A DNA stretch of 64,000 nucleotides from Massilia endophytica (GTDB lineage: Bacteria; Pseudomonadota; Gammaproteobacteria; Burkholderiales; Burkholderiaceae_D): positions 558,001 to 622,000 of the forward strand of contig NZ_CP088952.1 in NCBI RefSeq assembly GCF_021165955.1, given 5' to 3'. A program made the position numbers and the translations under genes. How positions within the stretch are numbered: the stretch's first letter is position 1; each line of letters starts with the position of its first letter. The notes beneath the pieces were generated by a model that did not search any database, was not told where the DNA came from, and saw only the letters and a list, made by a program, of their open reading frames with translations. This document shows positions 15,662-23,951 of this stretch, in pieces.

Positions 15662-16675
15662 ATGAACAAAATTAACGAAAAAAAACCCAATGTAAACAAG
15701 AGGTTACTGAGTGTAGCCCCGATGATGGACTGGACCGACCGCCACTGCCGCGTCTTCCACCGCCAGATCACGAAGCACACCTGGCTGTACACGGAGATGG
15801 TGACGACGGGCGCGCTCGTCTACGGCGATGTGGAGCGCCACCTGCGCTTCAACGAGGAGGAGCACCCGGTCGCCCTGCAGCTGGGCGGCAGCGACCCGCA
15901 CGACCTGGCCGTGAGCGCGAAGCTGGGCGAGCAGTGGGGCTACGACGAGATCAACCTGAACTGCGGCTGCCCGTCCGAGCGCGTGCAGAAGGGGGCATTC
16001 GGCGCCTGCCTGATGGCCGAGCCGGAGCTGGTGCGCGATTGCGTGAAGGCCATGCGCGACGCCGTGAGCATCGACGTCACGGTCAAGCACCGCATCGGCA
16101 TCGACGAAAGCGAGAGCTACGATTTCGTGCGCGACTTCGTGGGCACGGTGGCCGAAGGCGGCTGCACGACGTTCATCGTGCATGCCAGGAATGCCATCCT
16201 CAAGGGCCTGTCGCCGAAGGAGAACCGCGAGATTCCGCCGCTGAAGTACGAGTACGCCTACCAGCTCAAGCGCGACTTCCCCCGGTTCGAGATCCTCATC
16301 AACGGCGGCATCAAGACCGAGGCCGAGATCGACCTGCACCTGCAGCATGTGGACGGCGTCATGCTGGGCCGCGAGGCGTATCACAACCCCTACCTGATGG
16401 CCGGTTTCGACCAGCGCTACTACGGCGACACCGCCCCGGTGAAGTCGCGCGCCGAGGTGCTGGAAGCCATGATTCCCTATATCGCCGCCCAGCTGGCGAA
16501 AGAGGGCGGCCGCGGCCTCAAGCTCAACTCCATCACCCGCCACATGCTGGGCCTGATGCAGGGCCTGCCCGGCGCCAAAAACTTCCGCCAGACCCTCTCC
16601 GACAGCAAGAAGCTTGCATCCGGCAACCCTCAATTGCTGAGGGAAGCCCTGGAGCGCACCCCGCATTTCTCCTGA
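15662..16675 (+). CDS. dusA: tRNA-dihydrouridine(20/20a) synthase DusA, island-reconstituted
   Basis: An FMN enzyme that reduces U20/U20a of tRNA D-loops. From ATG 15662 it has 337 residues; a GTG at 15644 in frame is an alternative start. Codons up to about residue 19 (MNKINEKKPN...) come from the island, and the native sequence resumes at APMMDWTDRHCR. FMN-binding and catalytic segments are intact: the active-site Cys in INLNCGCPSERVQ, VKHRIG, FIVHARNA and INGGI. The original first codons are stranded at 8969-9043. No strong Shine-Dalgarno is visible before the new start, so expression may differ from the ancestral gene. Confidence 0.95.
   Translation: MNKINEKKPNVNKRLLSVAPMMDWTDRHCRVFHRQITKHTWLYTEMVTTGALVYGDVERHLRFNEEEHPVALQLGGSDPHDLAVSAKLGEQWGYDEINLNCGCPSERVQKGAFGACLMAEPELVRDCVKAMRDAVSIDVTVKHRIGIDESESYDFVRDFVGTVAEGGCTTFIVHARNAILKGLSPKENREIPPLKYEYAYQLKRDFPRFEILINGGIKTEAEIDLHLQHVDGVMLGREAYHNPYLMAGFDQRYYGDTAPVKSRAEVLEAMIPYIAAQLAKEGGRGLKLNSITRHMLGLMQGLPGAKNFRQTLSDSKKLASGNPQLLREALERTPHFS
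15719..15735 (+). other. attR core of the dusA island
   Basis: Exact copy of the 17-bp attL core, here inside the functional dusA frame at the PMMDW codons. Confidence 0.92.
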
Positions 16676-17006
16676 ATTTGCCGCTTTCGCAATGCAATTG
16701 CTGGCATTGTGGCGAATTCCCCATACAAAGTTGGTTTGCGTAGATTTTAGGCAAAATATGCTTGCCGTGTGGCAATGGAGCCATCTATAATTTCAGAAAA
16801 TACACACATAATCACAGCTTGCAATATGTGTAACAGGGACGAAAAACGACAGCTTTTTATCGTTTCGCGCCCATTTTTTGCATCCGCAGTCATTGTTTGC
16901 TACTGTCGTGGCTTGCGCAGCAGCAAGGAACAGTGGATGTGGTCAACATGCCAATGAGTGCATTCCTGGGCAATCTTTAACAAACGTCACTTAACGAAGA
17001 GCCGAA
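16676..17006. other. 331-bp intergenic region upstream of the chemotaxis gene
   Basis: AT-rich for this genome, no supported gene. It must hold the promoter of the receptor gene, but I cannot assign a sigma-70 or sigma-28 site with confidence. Confidence 0.5.
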
Positions 17007-18752
17007 ATGAATTTAAGCAAAATGAAGGTTGGGACGCGTCTGGGCCTCGGGTTCGCACTGGTACTGGTGTTCCTGGTGGCCGTGACGGCCGTGGGTATCC
17101 TCCGCATGGGCCAGATCCAGGACCGCCTGGACCACGTGGTGTCCGTTAACAATGTGGTGACCCGTCTTGTGATCGACATGCGCAACAACGTGTCGGACCG
17201 CATCACCTCCCTGCGCATCCTGACTCTCATGGCCGACGCCTCCGACATGGAGCCGGAGATGAACAAGATCAAGGATCAGGCCGCGAAGTACGCCGCCGAC
17301 CTGAAAAAGCTCGAAGCGCAGTTCGCCCAGGAAGCGACGCCTGAAGAAAAGGCCCTGCTGGCCCAGATCAAGGAACATGAAGGCACGGCCATGCCCGCCA
17401 TCGCCAAGGCTTCGGAACTCTGGCTGGCCAATAATGCCGTGGAAGCGACCAAGGTCCTGATCAAGGAAATCCGTCCCGCCCAGAAGAAGTGGATGGAAGC
17501 GCTGGACCAACTGGGCAAGCTGGAAGAGAAGCTGAATGCCCAGATGCAGGTGGACGCCGCCAGCGGCTATTCCAATGCGCGCAACTTCATGATCGTGATG
17601 GGCGCCCTGGCGGCCGCCATCTCCATCGCCGCCGCCCTCGTGATCACCCGCGGCCTGCTGAAGCAGCTGGGCGGCGAGCCTGACTACACCGCCTCCATCG
17701 CGGGCTCCATCGCCAACGGCGACCTGTCGGTATCCATCGACACCGCCTCCAACGACAAGGGCAGCCTGCTGGTGGAAATGAAGGAAATGCGCGACAGCCT
17801 GGTGGGCATCGTGGGCCAGGTGCGCGTGGGCACCGAGACCATCGGCACCGCTTCGCGCGAAATCGCGGCTGGCAATATCGACCTGTCCTCGCGTACCGAA
17901 ATGCAGGCCTCTTCGCTGGAGAAGACCGCTTCCGCGATGGAAGAACTGACCTCCACCGTGAAGCAGAACGCGGACAACGCCCGCGAAGCCAACGAACTGG
18001 CCGCGAACGCCTCGGAAGTGGCGCGCAAGGGCGGCGCCGTGGTGTCGGAAGTGGTGAACACCATGAGCTCGATCAACGAGTCCTCGCGCAAGATCGTGGA
18101 CATCATCTCCGTGATCGACGGCATCGCCTTCCAGACCAACATCCTGGCGCTGAACGCCGCGGTGGAAGCGGCCCGTGCAGGCGAGCAGGGCCGCGGCTTC
18201 GCCGTGGTGGCCGCCGAGGTGCGCAACCTGGCCCAGCGTTCCGCTGGCGCCGCGAAGGAAATCAAGGCCCTGATCGACGACTCCGTGGAGAAGGTCGGCG
18301 CGGGTACCAAGCTGGTGGGCCAGGCCGGTGTGACGATGGACGAAGTGGTGTCCTCCGTGCGCCGCGTGACGGACATCATGGGCGAAATCGCCAACGCCTC
18401 GCAGGAACAGAGCGCGGGCATCGAGCAGGTGAACCTGTCCATCATCGAGATGGACAGCATGACCCAGCAGAACGCCGCCCTGGTGGAGCAGGCTGCTGCC
18501 GCCGCGCAGAGCCTGCAGGACCAGGCATCGGAACTGGCGCGCGTGGTCAGCATCTTCAAGCTGGAAGCGGGCGAAGAGCGCGCCGTGGCTGCCGCAGCAG
18601 CCCAGCAGGCCGCAGCCCAGCCAGCGGCCGTGGTCAAGCCGCTGCCGTCCCGTCCGGCTGCCAAGAAGGCCATCGTGCCTGCGCCGGCCGCACCGAAACC
18701 GAAGAAGATCGCCGCCGCCAACACCGCCGCCGACGAATGGGAAGAGTTTTAA
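17007..18752 (+). CDS. Methyl-accepting chemotaxis protein
   Basis: A 581-residue transmembrane chemoreceptor. TM1 covers about residues 12-34, a four-helix periplasmic sensing domain about 35-190 and TM2 about 190-214. A HAMP region and a cytoplasmic methyl-accepting coiled coil follow. The hairpin tip (IDGIAFQTNILALNAAVEAA, starting near residue 369) binds CheA/CheW. The protein ends in EWEEF after a Pro/Ala/Lys-rich linker, which matches the xWxxF pentapeptide that tethers CheR and CheB in Tar/Tsr-like receptors. Ligand unknown. It stands alone; no che genes are nearby. Confidence 0.95.
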   Translation: MNLSKMKVGTRLGLGFALVLVFLVAVTAVGILRMGQIQDRLDHVVSVNNVVTRLVIDMRNNVSDRITSLRILTLMADASDMEPEMNKIKDQAAKYAADLKKLEAQFAQEATPEEKALLAQIKEHEGTAMPAIAKASELWLANNAVEATKVLIKEIRPAQKKWMEALDQLGKLEEKLNAQMQVDAASGYSNARNFMIVMGALAAAISIAAALVITRGLLKQLGGEPDYTASIAGSIANGDLSVSIDTASNDKGSLLVEMKEMRDSLVGIVGQVRVGTETIGTASREIAAGNIDLSSRTEMQASSLEKTASAMEELTSTVKQNADNAREANELAANASEVARKGGAVVSEVVNTMSSINESSRKIVDIISVIDGIAFQTNILALNAAVEAARAGEQGRGFAVVAAEVRNLAQRSAGAAKEIKALIDDSVEKVGAGTKLVGQAGVTMDEVVSSVRRVTDIMGEIANASQEQSAGIEQVNLSIIEMDSMTQQNAALVEQAAAAAQSLQDQASELARVVSIFKLEAGEERAVAAAAAQQAAAQPAAVVKPLPSRPAAKKAIVPAPAAPKPKKIAAANTAADEWEEF

Positions 18753-18853
18753 GCAGCACTGTAGTACCGGGTAGAGAAGTTTTTTCTAACACTTCCGCCG
18801 CGCCTTGGGGCGCGGCAGCAACAAGTTTCTAATAATTAGTTTTGGATAAGCAA

Positions 18854-19186
18854 ATGAACAAGCGTTTGATCGGTTTTATCGCAGCATCCCTCGTTTCCTC
18901 CGCTACCTTCGCTTCCGAAGTGCCAGCCAGTTTCGATGCAAAGAAGTGCAAGGCGGAATACCCGAAAGCTTCCCTGCTGAATGAAGAGCAGGGCGCCGTC
19001 ACCATGTCCTTCCTGGTCTCCCCCAGCGGCGACGTGATGGACTCCAAGATCGAGAAGTCGAGCGGCTTCAAGAACCTGGACAAGGCGGCGGTCAAGGCGA
19101 TCAGCGCTTGCAAATTCAAGCCGGGCACCAAGGACGGCGTGGTAGCGCAGACCTGGACCAAAGTGGACTACGTCTGGTCGCTGTAA
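18854..19186 (+). CDS. Periplasmic TonB C-terminal-domain protein (copy 1)
   Basis: A 110-residue secreted protein: signal peptide to about residue 20 (ATFASE), then a single TonB-type C-terminal domain (VTMSFLVSPSGDVMDSKIEK, AISACKFKPG). It lacks the Pro-rich spacer and the anchor of true TonB, so it probably does not energise receptors in the normal way. Two cysteines (in KKCKAEYP and SACKFKP) could form a disulfide. I chose ATG 18854 over the upstream TTG. The next gene encodes a close paralogue. Confidence 0.8.
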   Translation: MNKRLIGFIAASLVSSATFASEVPASFDAKKCKAEYPKASLLNEEQGAVTMSFLVSPSGDVMDSKIEKSSGFKNLDKAAVKAISACKFKPGTKDGVVAQTWTKVDYVWSL

Positions 19187-19218
19187 GAGATTTATTCAAA
19201 ACACACTGGGGAATCAGC

Positions 19219-19566
19219 ATGTCTACGAATAAGCGTTATGTGAGTATGGTGGCAGCAGTGCTCGCCCTGAGCGCGTCCGCGGCCTTTGCCGCCGAAGTTC
19301 CGGCCAGCTTCGATGCCAAAAACTGCAAGGCCGAATATCCGAAGGCATCCCTGATGAACGAAGAGCAGGGCACGGTGTCCATGTCCTTCCTGGTCTCCGC
19401 GGGCGGCGACGTCAAGGACTCCAAGATCGACAAGTCGAGCGGCTTCAAGAACCTGGACAAGGCGGCCATCAAGGCCATCAGCGCCTGCAAGTTCAAGCCG
19501 GGCACCAAGGACGGCGCCGCCGCCGAGACCTGGACCAAGGTCGACTACGCCTGGAAGCTGGACTAA
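19219..19566 (+). CDS. Periplasmic TonB C-terminal-domain protein (copy 2)
   Basis: A 115-residue paralogue of the preceding gene, with signal peptide to about residue 24 (AAFAAE) and the same domain. Over the mature region most positions are identical, including both cysteines and the whole GTKDG segment, and long DNA stretches also match. This points to a tandem duplication kept under similar selection. A strong terminator follows, so the pair is probably one transcript. Confidence 0.82.
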   Translation: MSTNKRYVSMVAAVLALSASAAFAAEVPASFDAKNCKAEYPKASLMNEEQGTVSMSFLVSAGGDVKDSKIDKSSGFKNLDKAAIKAISACKFKPGTKDGAAAETWTKVDYAWKLD

Positions 19567-19582
19567 GCGCTTCCCCAGCAAA

Positions 19583-19609
19583 AACCGGCTCGCTGAGCCG
19601 GTTTTTTTT
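19583..19609 (+). terminator. Intrinsic terminator
   Basis: AACCGGCTC-GCT-GAGCCGGTT stem followed by T8, 14 bases after the stop of the second TonB-domain gene. Confidence 0.9.
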
Positions 19610-19680
19610 CGTCCCGGGCCGCCTGCCAGGCGCCGCCCACATCTGCTAATCTGGCGCTATCGCATGATTTCTGTCCTGCC

Positions 19681-20241
19681 ATGAAATACCTGCTTTGCCT
19701 GCCTGTGCTGCTTGCCGGTTGCGGCTTGATGCGCGATGTTCACGACCCCGCGAAGGACAGGCAGTATGTCTCGGTCATCAATGCCCTGACCTGGACCAAT
19801 CCCGTGAGCGGCAAACGCGACGGCGTGCGGACGGCCTGGCCCATTACCGAGCTGGGCAGCCATGAAGAGATCTTCCCCCTGGCCCAGATCAAGCACTGCC
19901 CCTTGGGCGGCGCGGCGCCTTGCGCCTGGGGCGTGCTGAGCGCTTCGCGCAATGTCGCCCGCTACAGCTATCTTCCGGGCGGGGTGGCGGTGGACCTGGC
20001 CCTGAGCGTGGACGTGCACCGCCGCCAGCAGGATCGCCGCCGCAACTTCCACACCTCCATGGCCGTGCCGTCGGACGTTCCCGCCCTCAGCCACCGCAAG
20101 GCTTTCGACCAGACCGTGACGCTACCGTACGGCAAGGTCTACACCATTGAGCTCAGCTACGGCATGCAGTTCGCCATCTGCGCCCTGCGCATGGACGAAG
20201 CAGGGCGGCCGCTCGACCGCTGCGACATTCCCTATATCTGA
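19681..20241 (+). CDS. Hypothetical lipoprotein
   Basis: A 186-residue protein with a short signal peptide and lipobox LLAGC (lipidated Cys14). The mature part has two further cysteine pairs (KHCPLG/APCAWG, FAICALRMD/DRCDIPYI) and a central basic stretch (VHRRQQDRRRNF). I recognise no family. Envelope location is inferred from the lipobox. It stands alone between a terminator and another small lipoprotein gene. Confidence 0.75.
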   Translation: MKYLLCLPVLLAGCGLMRDVHDPAKDRQYVSVINALTWTNPVSGKRDGVRTAWPITELGSHEEIFPLAQIKHCPLGGAAPCAWGVLSASRNVARYSYLPGGVAVDLALSVDVHRRQQDRRRNFHTSMAVPSDVPALSHRKAFDQTVTLPYGKVYTIELSYGMQFAICALRMDEAGRPLDRCDIPYI

Positions 20242-20336
20242 TCTTGTACTGTTGTTTCAGCCTGTAACGAGGTGTAAAAGCGTGGCAAGGCTGTGCGGAA
20301 TTCCCTATAGTAGTCTATTGGGAAGGAGAATCTGCC

Positions 20337-20672
20337 ATGAAGAAGATATTTGTACTGCCGCTGCTGGCCCTGGGGCTGGCTGGCTGCGCGAGCCAGCCGT
20401 ATTATGCCCAGCCTGCCAATCCGTATGAATGGCGCACCGTGTCCGTGACGCCTCTGCCTGCGGGAACCATCGCGAACTCGCCGTCGCGCGTGACTTATAC
20501 CACTGAGGAACTGCCTGCGCCCACGGTGACCTATGTGCCGCAGCCGGTGTATGTACCGGCGCCCGTGTATGCGCCCGCGCCTGCCTACTACTATCCGCCG
20601 GTATCGATCGGCTTCGATTTCATCTTCAGCAACCACCATGGCCGCGGCTGGGGCCACCGCCGCTGGCGCTGA
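20337..20672 (+). CDS. Small Pro/Tyr-rich lipoprotein
   Basis: A 111-residue protein with signal peptide and lipobox GLAGC (Cys17). The middle is a run of Pro/Val/Tyr repeats (PQPVYVPAPVYAPAPAYYYP), and the end is His/Arg/Gly-rich. Such low-complexity lipoproteins are common in Burkholderiales and have no known role. GGAAGGAGAA lies before the ATG. It converges on a 39-codon gene on the other strand, with the stops adjacent. Confidence 0.7.
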   Translation: MKKIFVLPLLALGLAGCASQPYYAQPANPYEWRTVSVTPLPAGTIANSPSRVTYTTEELPAPTVTYVPQPVYVPAPVYAPAPAYYYPPVSIGFDFIFSNHHGRGWGHRRWR

Positions 20673-20792
20673 TCAGTGCAGCAGGAAGAAGGTGGCGTTG
20701 GTCAGCATTTCGTTCGAGCACAGCAGGTAAGTCGAGGTGCCGACCAGCCCCAGCAGGGCGGAGCTGAAATACAGGGGAATGTGCCGTAACAT
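20673..20792 (-). CDS. 39-residue single-span membrane peptide
   Basis: A 39-codon frame from ATG 20792 with an excellent AAGGAGCAC ribosome site 3 bases before the start. The product is one hydrophobic helix (YFSSALLGLVGTSTYLL) with a short basic N-terminus and polar C-terminal tail. Its stop is next to the convergent lipoprotein stop. No family recognised. The ribosome site and clean membrane helix are the only evidence. Confidence 0.5.
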   Translation of the reverse strand: MLRHIPLYFSSALLGLVGTSTYLLCSNEMLTNATFFLLH

Positions 20793-20900
20793 GATGTGCT
20801 CCTTATGGATGGATGCTTTTCGTATGGCTCCATCTTAAAGAAGGCTTAAGTCACAGTCATGGGCAAAATGTTCGTGAAATTGTAGGATAATTGCTCGCCG

Positions 20901-20932
20901 AAAAGCGCAGGTCGTCCGACCTGCGCTTTTTT
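20901..20932. terminator. Bidirectional terminator
   Basis: Stem GCGCAGGTCG / CGACCTGCGC with A4 on the left and T6 on the right. It ends the 20931-21371 gene on the minus strand and would also stop plus-strand transcripts. Confidence 0.8.
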
Positions 20933-21371
20933 ATTTCTTGCCCCAGGTAATGGACGGGCTTTCAGGCGCCGTATCCATGGCGTTCGAGCGCTCCAGCCAG
21001 GCCATGAGCTTCTCCGGCTGGCGCACCATGATGCCGTTGCCGTCGATGACCCCCACCTGTTCCAGCAGCTTCGCATCCATCTTTGGCGATTTCGAGACCG
21101 TGGGCGCATTCGTGACCATGCGGTCATAGGCCTTGCGCACCTTGTTTTCCCACTTGTGCAGGCTGGTCTCGTCGAAGCGGTTGGCTTCGAAATACACCGT
21201 CAGCGAGCCATCCGGATTGCCAAAGCCGACAATGCCCGCGCCCTTGCGGATGGTCGTCGATCCTTCCAGGTCGAACTCGGCGGTGGGAACGAAGACTCCC
21301 GCCATGCCGTCCACATCCGGGCGTCCGATCGGAGTTTCTTTGGCGAAGGTGCTGAATTCGAAGGTAGCCAT
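20931..21371 (-). CDS. Hypothetical cytoplasmic protein
   Basis: A 146-residue protein without signal peptide or membrane segment. The first half is Gly/Asp-rich beta-type sequence (FDLEGSTTIRKGAGIVGFG), and the second half is helical and charged (HKWENKVRKAYDRMV, KLMAWLERSNAMD). No known family is recognised. It is a single gene with its own terminator. Confidence 0.7.
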   Translation of the reverse strand: MATFEFSTFAKETPIGRPDVDGMAGVFVPTAEFDLEGSTTIRKGAGIVGFGNPDGSLTVYFEANRFDETSLHKWENKVRKAYDRMVTNAPTVSKSPKMDAKLLEQVGVIDGNGIMVRQPEKLMAWLERSNAMDTAPESPSITWGKK

Positions 21372-21567
21372 GGTGCGTGGAGAGAAAACGACCTGGGTAT
21401 TTTATCCCTAAAAAGATGTCGCGCGGTAAGCGTTCGCGTGCGGAAAACGCCACATTTCAGCTCAGCCACCGTGTCTTGACGATTAGTACATCAGCCCGCT
21501 GCCCTTTTGCATATCCTGTTTTGGCGCTGGGCACTTCTTTTAAACAACAACGATAGGGAAGACGATT

Positions 21568-22188
21568 ATGAAAACGCTGATGGTGAAATGTGCAATGGTT
21601 GCCGCTTCGCTGGTGATGGCTGCAAGCGCTTATGCAGGAATCGGAACTTCGTCCGCAAACGACGCGCATCTCGACGGCAGCCCCGCCGATGACTTCGCCT
21701 ATATGGACGGCTGGAATCCCCAGGCAGGGCCGAACGGGGACACGAGCGGCTTCGCCTCCGCCTTCAGCGGCTCCGGCGTTGGCTCATGGACGCTGCTGGG
21801 CAAAATGCCCGCCAGCCCGACCACCTGGATGTCCACCCTGAAATTCACCTACAGCGGCACGGGCAACACGGGCCTGTGGACGGTGGAAAACCTGACCACC
21901 AATATCATCACCCTCGACCTGGTCATGGCGATCCACGCCGGCAACCAGGGCGGCGCCTGGCTGTTCGACGACCAGACCATCCTGCCGGGCCAGACCCTGA
22001 ACGGCGACTGGACCATCAACTGGCTGGTGGGCGCCAAGCAGCAGAACCACCCCGACTTCTCGAACATGACCCTGTTCGGCCGCGACATGATCATCACCCA
22101 GGTCCCCGAGCCTGAAACCTACGCGATGCTGCTGGCAGGCCTCGCCGGACTGGGCTTCATGGCCCGCCGCAAGGGCCGCGCAACCTGA
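21568..22188 (+). CDS. PEP-CTERM sorting-domain secreted protein
   Basis: A 206-residue exported protein: signal peptide to about residue 23, a beta-rich Gly/Asn/Trp-containing body, and a C-terminal PEP-CTERM signal. That signal is VPEPETYAM, then a hydrophobic helix, then ARRKGR. Such proteins are processed by exosortase/EpsH and released to the surface or biofilm matrix. No exosortase gene is in the window. Function of the body is unknown. Confidence 0.88.
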   Translation: MKTLMVKCAMVAASLVMAASAYAGIGTSSANDAHLDGSPADDFAYMDGWNPQAGPNGDTSGFASAFSGSGVGSWTLLGKMPASPTTWMSTLKFTYSGTGNTGLWTVENLTTNIITLDLVMAIHAGNQGGAWLFDDQTILPGQTLNGDWTINWLVGAKQQNHPDFSNMTLFGRDMIITQVPEPETYAMLLAGLAGLGFMARRKGRAT

Positions 22189-22276
22189 GCCGATCTGCCA
22201 GAAACTGGCGCAATCCGCTTATGAAAACCGGCGTTGCAGCCAGCTGCAGCGCCTGTTTTCTTATGCGGCTCCCGGA

Positions 22277-22789
22277 TCAGTTCCTCCGCCGTCCGCGCAT
22301 CAGCAGGACGCCGAGGCCCAAGCCCAGCATCGACAGCGTTGCGGGCTCCGGTACTGCGCTCACCCCAAGCCTCGTCTGCGGCGTCCAATACCATTCCCGG
22401 CGCTGGCTTGACAGGTAATACCTGCCGTTGGATTCCCACTCGATATACCAGGGAAACATGTCATCGTGTTGAACACGTTCTACGTTGAAGCTCAGCTCCC
22501 CGTCCTGGGTGAAGCTGAACTGCTTGATTTCGCATGTCAGTGACCAGCCATCGCAGCCGGTGAAGTTGTAAAAGCCTCCCAGCCTGAAATCGGTCAATTC
22601 ACCCGCTTCGATGACGCCGTTATGATTCACGTCTTCGCCGGTAAAACTTCCAGATAGCGATGCGCCGCCGTTGAATACCCTGTCCGGCCCGGTCTCAAAA
22701 CCCAGATAGGTGAACCGGCGTGTTTCGGCATGAGCCATTCCTGCGGTGAGGAAGGCGGACGCGAGGCATATACTGATGAGCTTACGCAT
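22277..22789 (-). CDS. PEP-CTERM sorting-domain secreted protein
   Basis: A 170-residue exported protein counted from ATG 22789. A signal peptide ends near AHAET, a beta-rich body follows with an EF-hand-like acidic loop (DVNHNGVIEAGELTD), and the PEP-CTERM tail is VPEPATLSM + hydrophobic helix + RGRRRN. The acidic loop may bind Ca2+. It converges on the other PEP-CTERM gene 90 bases away; the bodies are not obviously related. Confidence 0.85.
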   Translation of the reverse strand: MRKLISICLASAFLTAGMAHAETRRFTYLGFETGPDRVFNGGASLSGSFTGEDVNHNGVIEAGELTDFRLGGFYNFTGCDGWSLTCEIKQFSFTQDGELSFNVERVQHDDMFPWYIEWESNGRYYLSSQRREWYWTPQTRLGVSAVPEPATLSMLGLGLGVLLMRGRRRN

Positions 22790-22912
22790 GGCGACTCCGA
22801 TAAGATTGATGAGGGATATCGATCTTAACAAGAGGCCGGGCGCGCACAGTACCATTTATCGGACGCTTCCATTCTGCTAGCCGATGCGGCATGCGCGCGC
22901 CGCCTGAAATGC

Positions 22913-22940
22913 AAAAAGCCCGGTGCGGAGACCGGGCTTT
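22913..22940 (-). terminator. Terminator downstream of tRNA-His
   Basis: On the minus strand AGCCCGGT-CTCCGC-ACCGGGCT followed by T5, 15 bases after the tRNA CCA. Confidence 0.85.
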
Positions 22941-22954
22941 CTGCTTGAATTCTT

Positions 22955-23031
22955 TGGGGTGGCTGATGGGGCTCGAACCCACGACAACAGGAATCACAAT
23001 CCTGGACTCTACCAACTGAGCTACAGCCACC
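22955..23031 (-). tRNA. tRNA-His (GTG)
   Basis: The minus strand gives a full cloverleaf: acceptor GTGGCTG with the extra G-1, D-arm TAGCTCAGTTGGTAGA, anticodon loop with GTG, T-arm GTGGGTTCGAGCCC and encoded CCA. Discriminator C73 opposite G-1 is the tRNA-His identity mark. Confidence 0.97.
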
Positions 23032-23103
23032 ACTGACTGCTTTCCTGCCCCGTGTTCCAAGGCAGGAGCCGCATTATACAAGGTCGGTTGGCAACTGGCA
23101 AAT

Positions 23104-23946
23104 CTAAATTGCGGGAATCTCAACTGCCATGACCGCCGGAGCCAGGCCGAGGAGGGCCTTGAAAGCGGCGGACAGGGCGGGCGCGTCTCCGCTGGTGAAC
23201 ACGTCGAGTGCGGAGGTTCCGGACGGCCGCAGCAGACCCGCGCCCTCCAGCAGGCGCTCCAGCTGGCGCGCCACGGCGTCGCCCGTGTCGATCAGCGTCA
23301 CGGGCTGCTTCGCGTGCGCCGCCACGATGCGCTCGATTACGCCGCGCATGAAGGGATAGTGGGTGCAGCCCAGTACCAGCGTGTCCGCCCCGGCTTCGAG
23401 CAGGGGCACGACATAGCCTTCGAGCAGCGCCACCGTGGCTTCGGTCTCCAGCTCCCCCAGCTCGATGCGGTCCACCAGTCCAATGCAGGGCTGGAGCAGG
23501 AATTCGTAGCCACTGGCGGCAGCGACCTGGTCGCGCAGCTGGAGGAACTTTTCCCCCTGGAGCGTGCGGTCGGTGGCCAGCACGCCGATCTTGCCGGTAC
23601 GGGTGGCCGCGGCGCCGGGCTTGAGCCCCGGCTCGACGCCGACGATGGGCATGCCGGGGTAGGTCATGCGGACAGCGCGGATGGCCGCCACGGTCGCCGT
23701 ATTGCAGGCTACGACCAGCGCCTTCACGCCCTGTTCGACGAGGAAGGCCGTAATGGCGAGCGAACGGGCGACCAGCCAGTCCTCGCTGCGGTCGCCATAG
23801 GGCGCGTAGCCGGAATCGGCGAAGTAGATGAGGTGTTCCCGCGGGAGCCGCGCATGGATGTGGCGCAGCACGGACAGCCCCCCGACACCGGAGTCGAAGA
23901 CGCCGATGGGCGCATCGGCGGTGAAGGAGGGCGGAAGATGAGTCAT
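23104..23946 (-). CDS. murI: Glutamate racemase MurI
   Basis: A 280-residue racemase making D-glutamate for peptidoglycan. The two catalytic cysteines are in VVACNTATV and VLGCTHYPF; FDSGVGGLSVL at the N-terminus and SGYAPYGDR are family signatures. ATG 23946 lies five bases after the fumarase stop, so the two genes are co-transcribed. The frame stays open far upstream, but that part is antisense-like shadow of the fumarase gene. Confidence 0.96.
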   Translation of the reverse strand: MTHLPPSFTADAPIGVFDSGVGGLSVLRHIHARLPREHLIYFADSGYAPYGDRSEDWLVARSLAITAFLVEQGVKALVVACNTATVAAIRAVRMTYPGMPIVGVEPGLKPGAAATRTGKIGVLATDRTLQGEKFLQLRDQVAAASGYEFLLQPCIGLVDRIELGELETEATVALLEGYVVPLLEAGADTLVLGCTHYPFMRGVIERIVAAHAKQPVTLIDTGDAVARQLERLLEGAGLLRPSGTSALDVFTSGDAPALSAAFKALLGLAPAVMAVEIPAI

Positions 23947-23951
23947 GGGAC

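Larger units (their letters stand above)
9023..15735. mobile_element. 6.7-kb genomic island integrated in dusA
   Basis: Bounded by the 17-bp direct repeat in dusA and carrying a tyrosine integrase beside the right end, the segment has all marks of a site-specific integrative element. Base composition is visibly less GC-rich and codon use is more mixed than in the flanking genes. Cargo: serine resolvase, mer genes without merA, a Rep-like protein, an IS-interrupted AlpA-like gene and an unknown protein. dusA as an integration target for a family of phage and island integrases is established knowledge. No conjugation or capsid genes are present, so it must be moved by helpers or is a decayed remnant. 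Confidence 0.92.

Noticed and set aside
9023..15735. Prophage
   Set aside because: Integrase and Rep-like gene only; no capsid, terminase, tail or lysis genes.
16769..16957. 62-codon frame before the chemotaxis gene
   Set aside because: No ribosome site, no family features, lies in AT-rich regulatory DNA.
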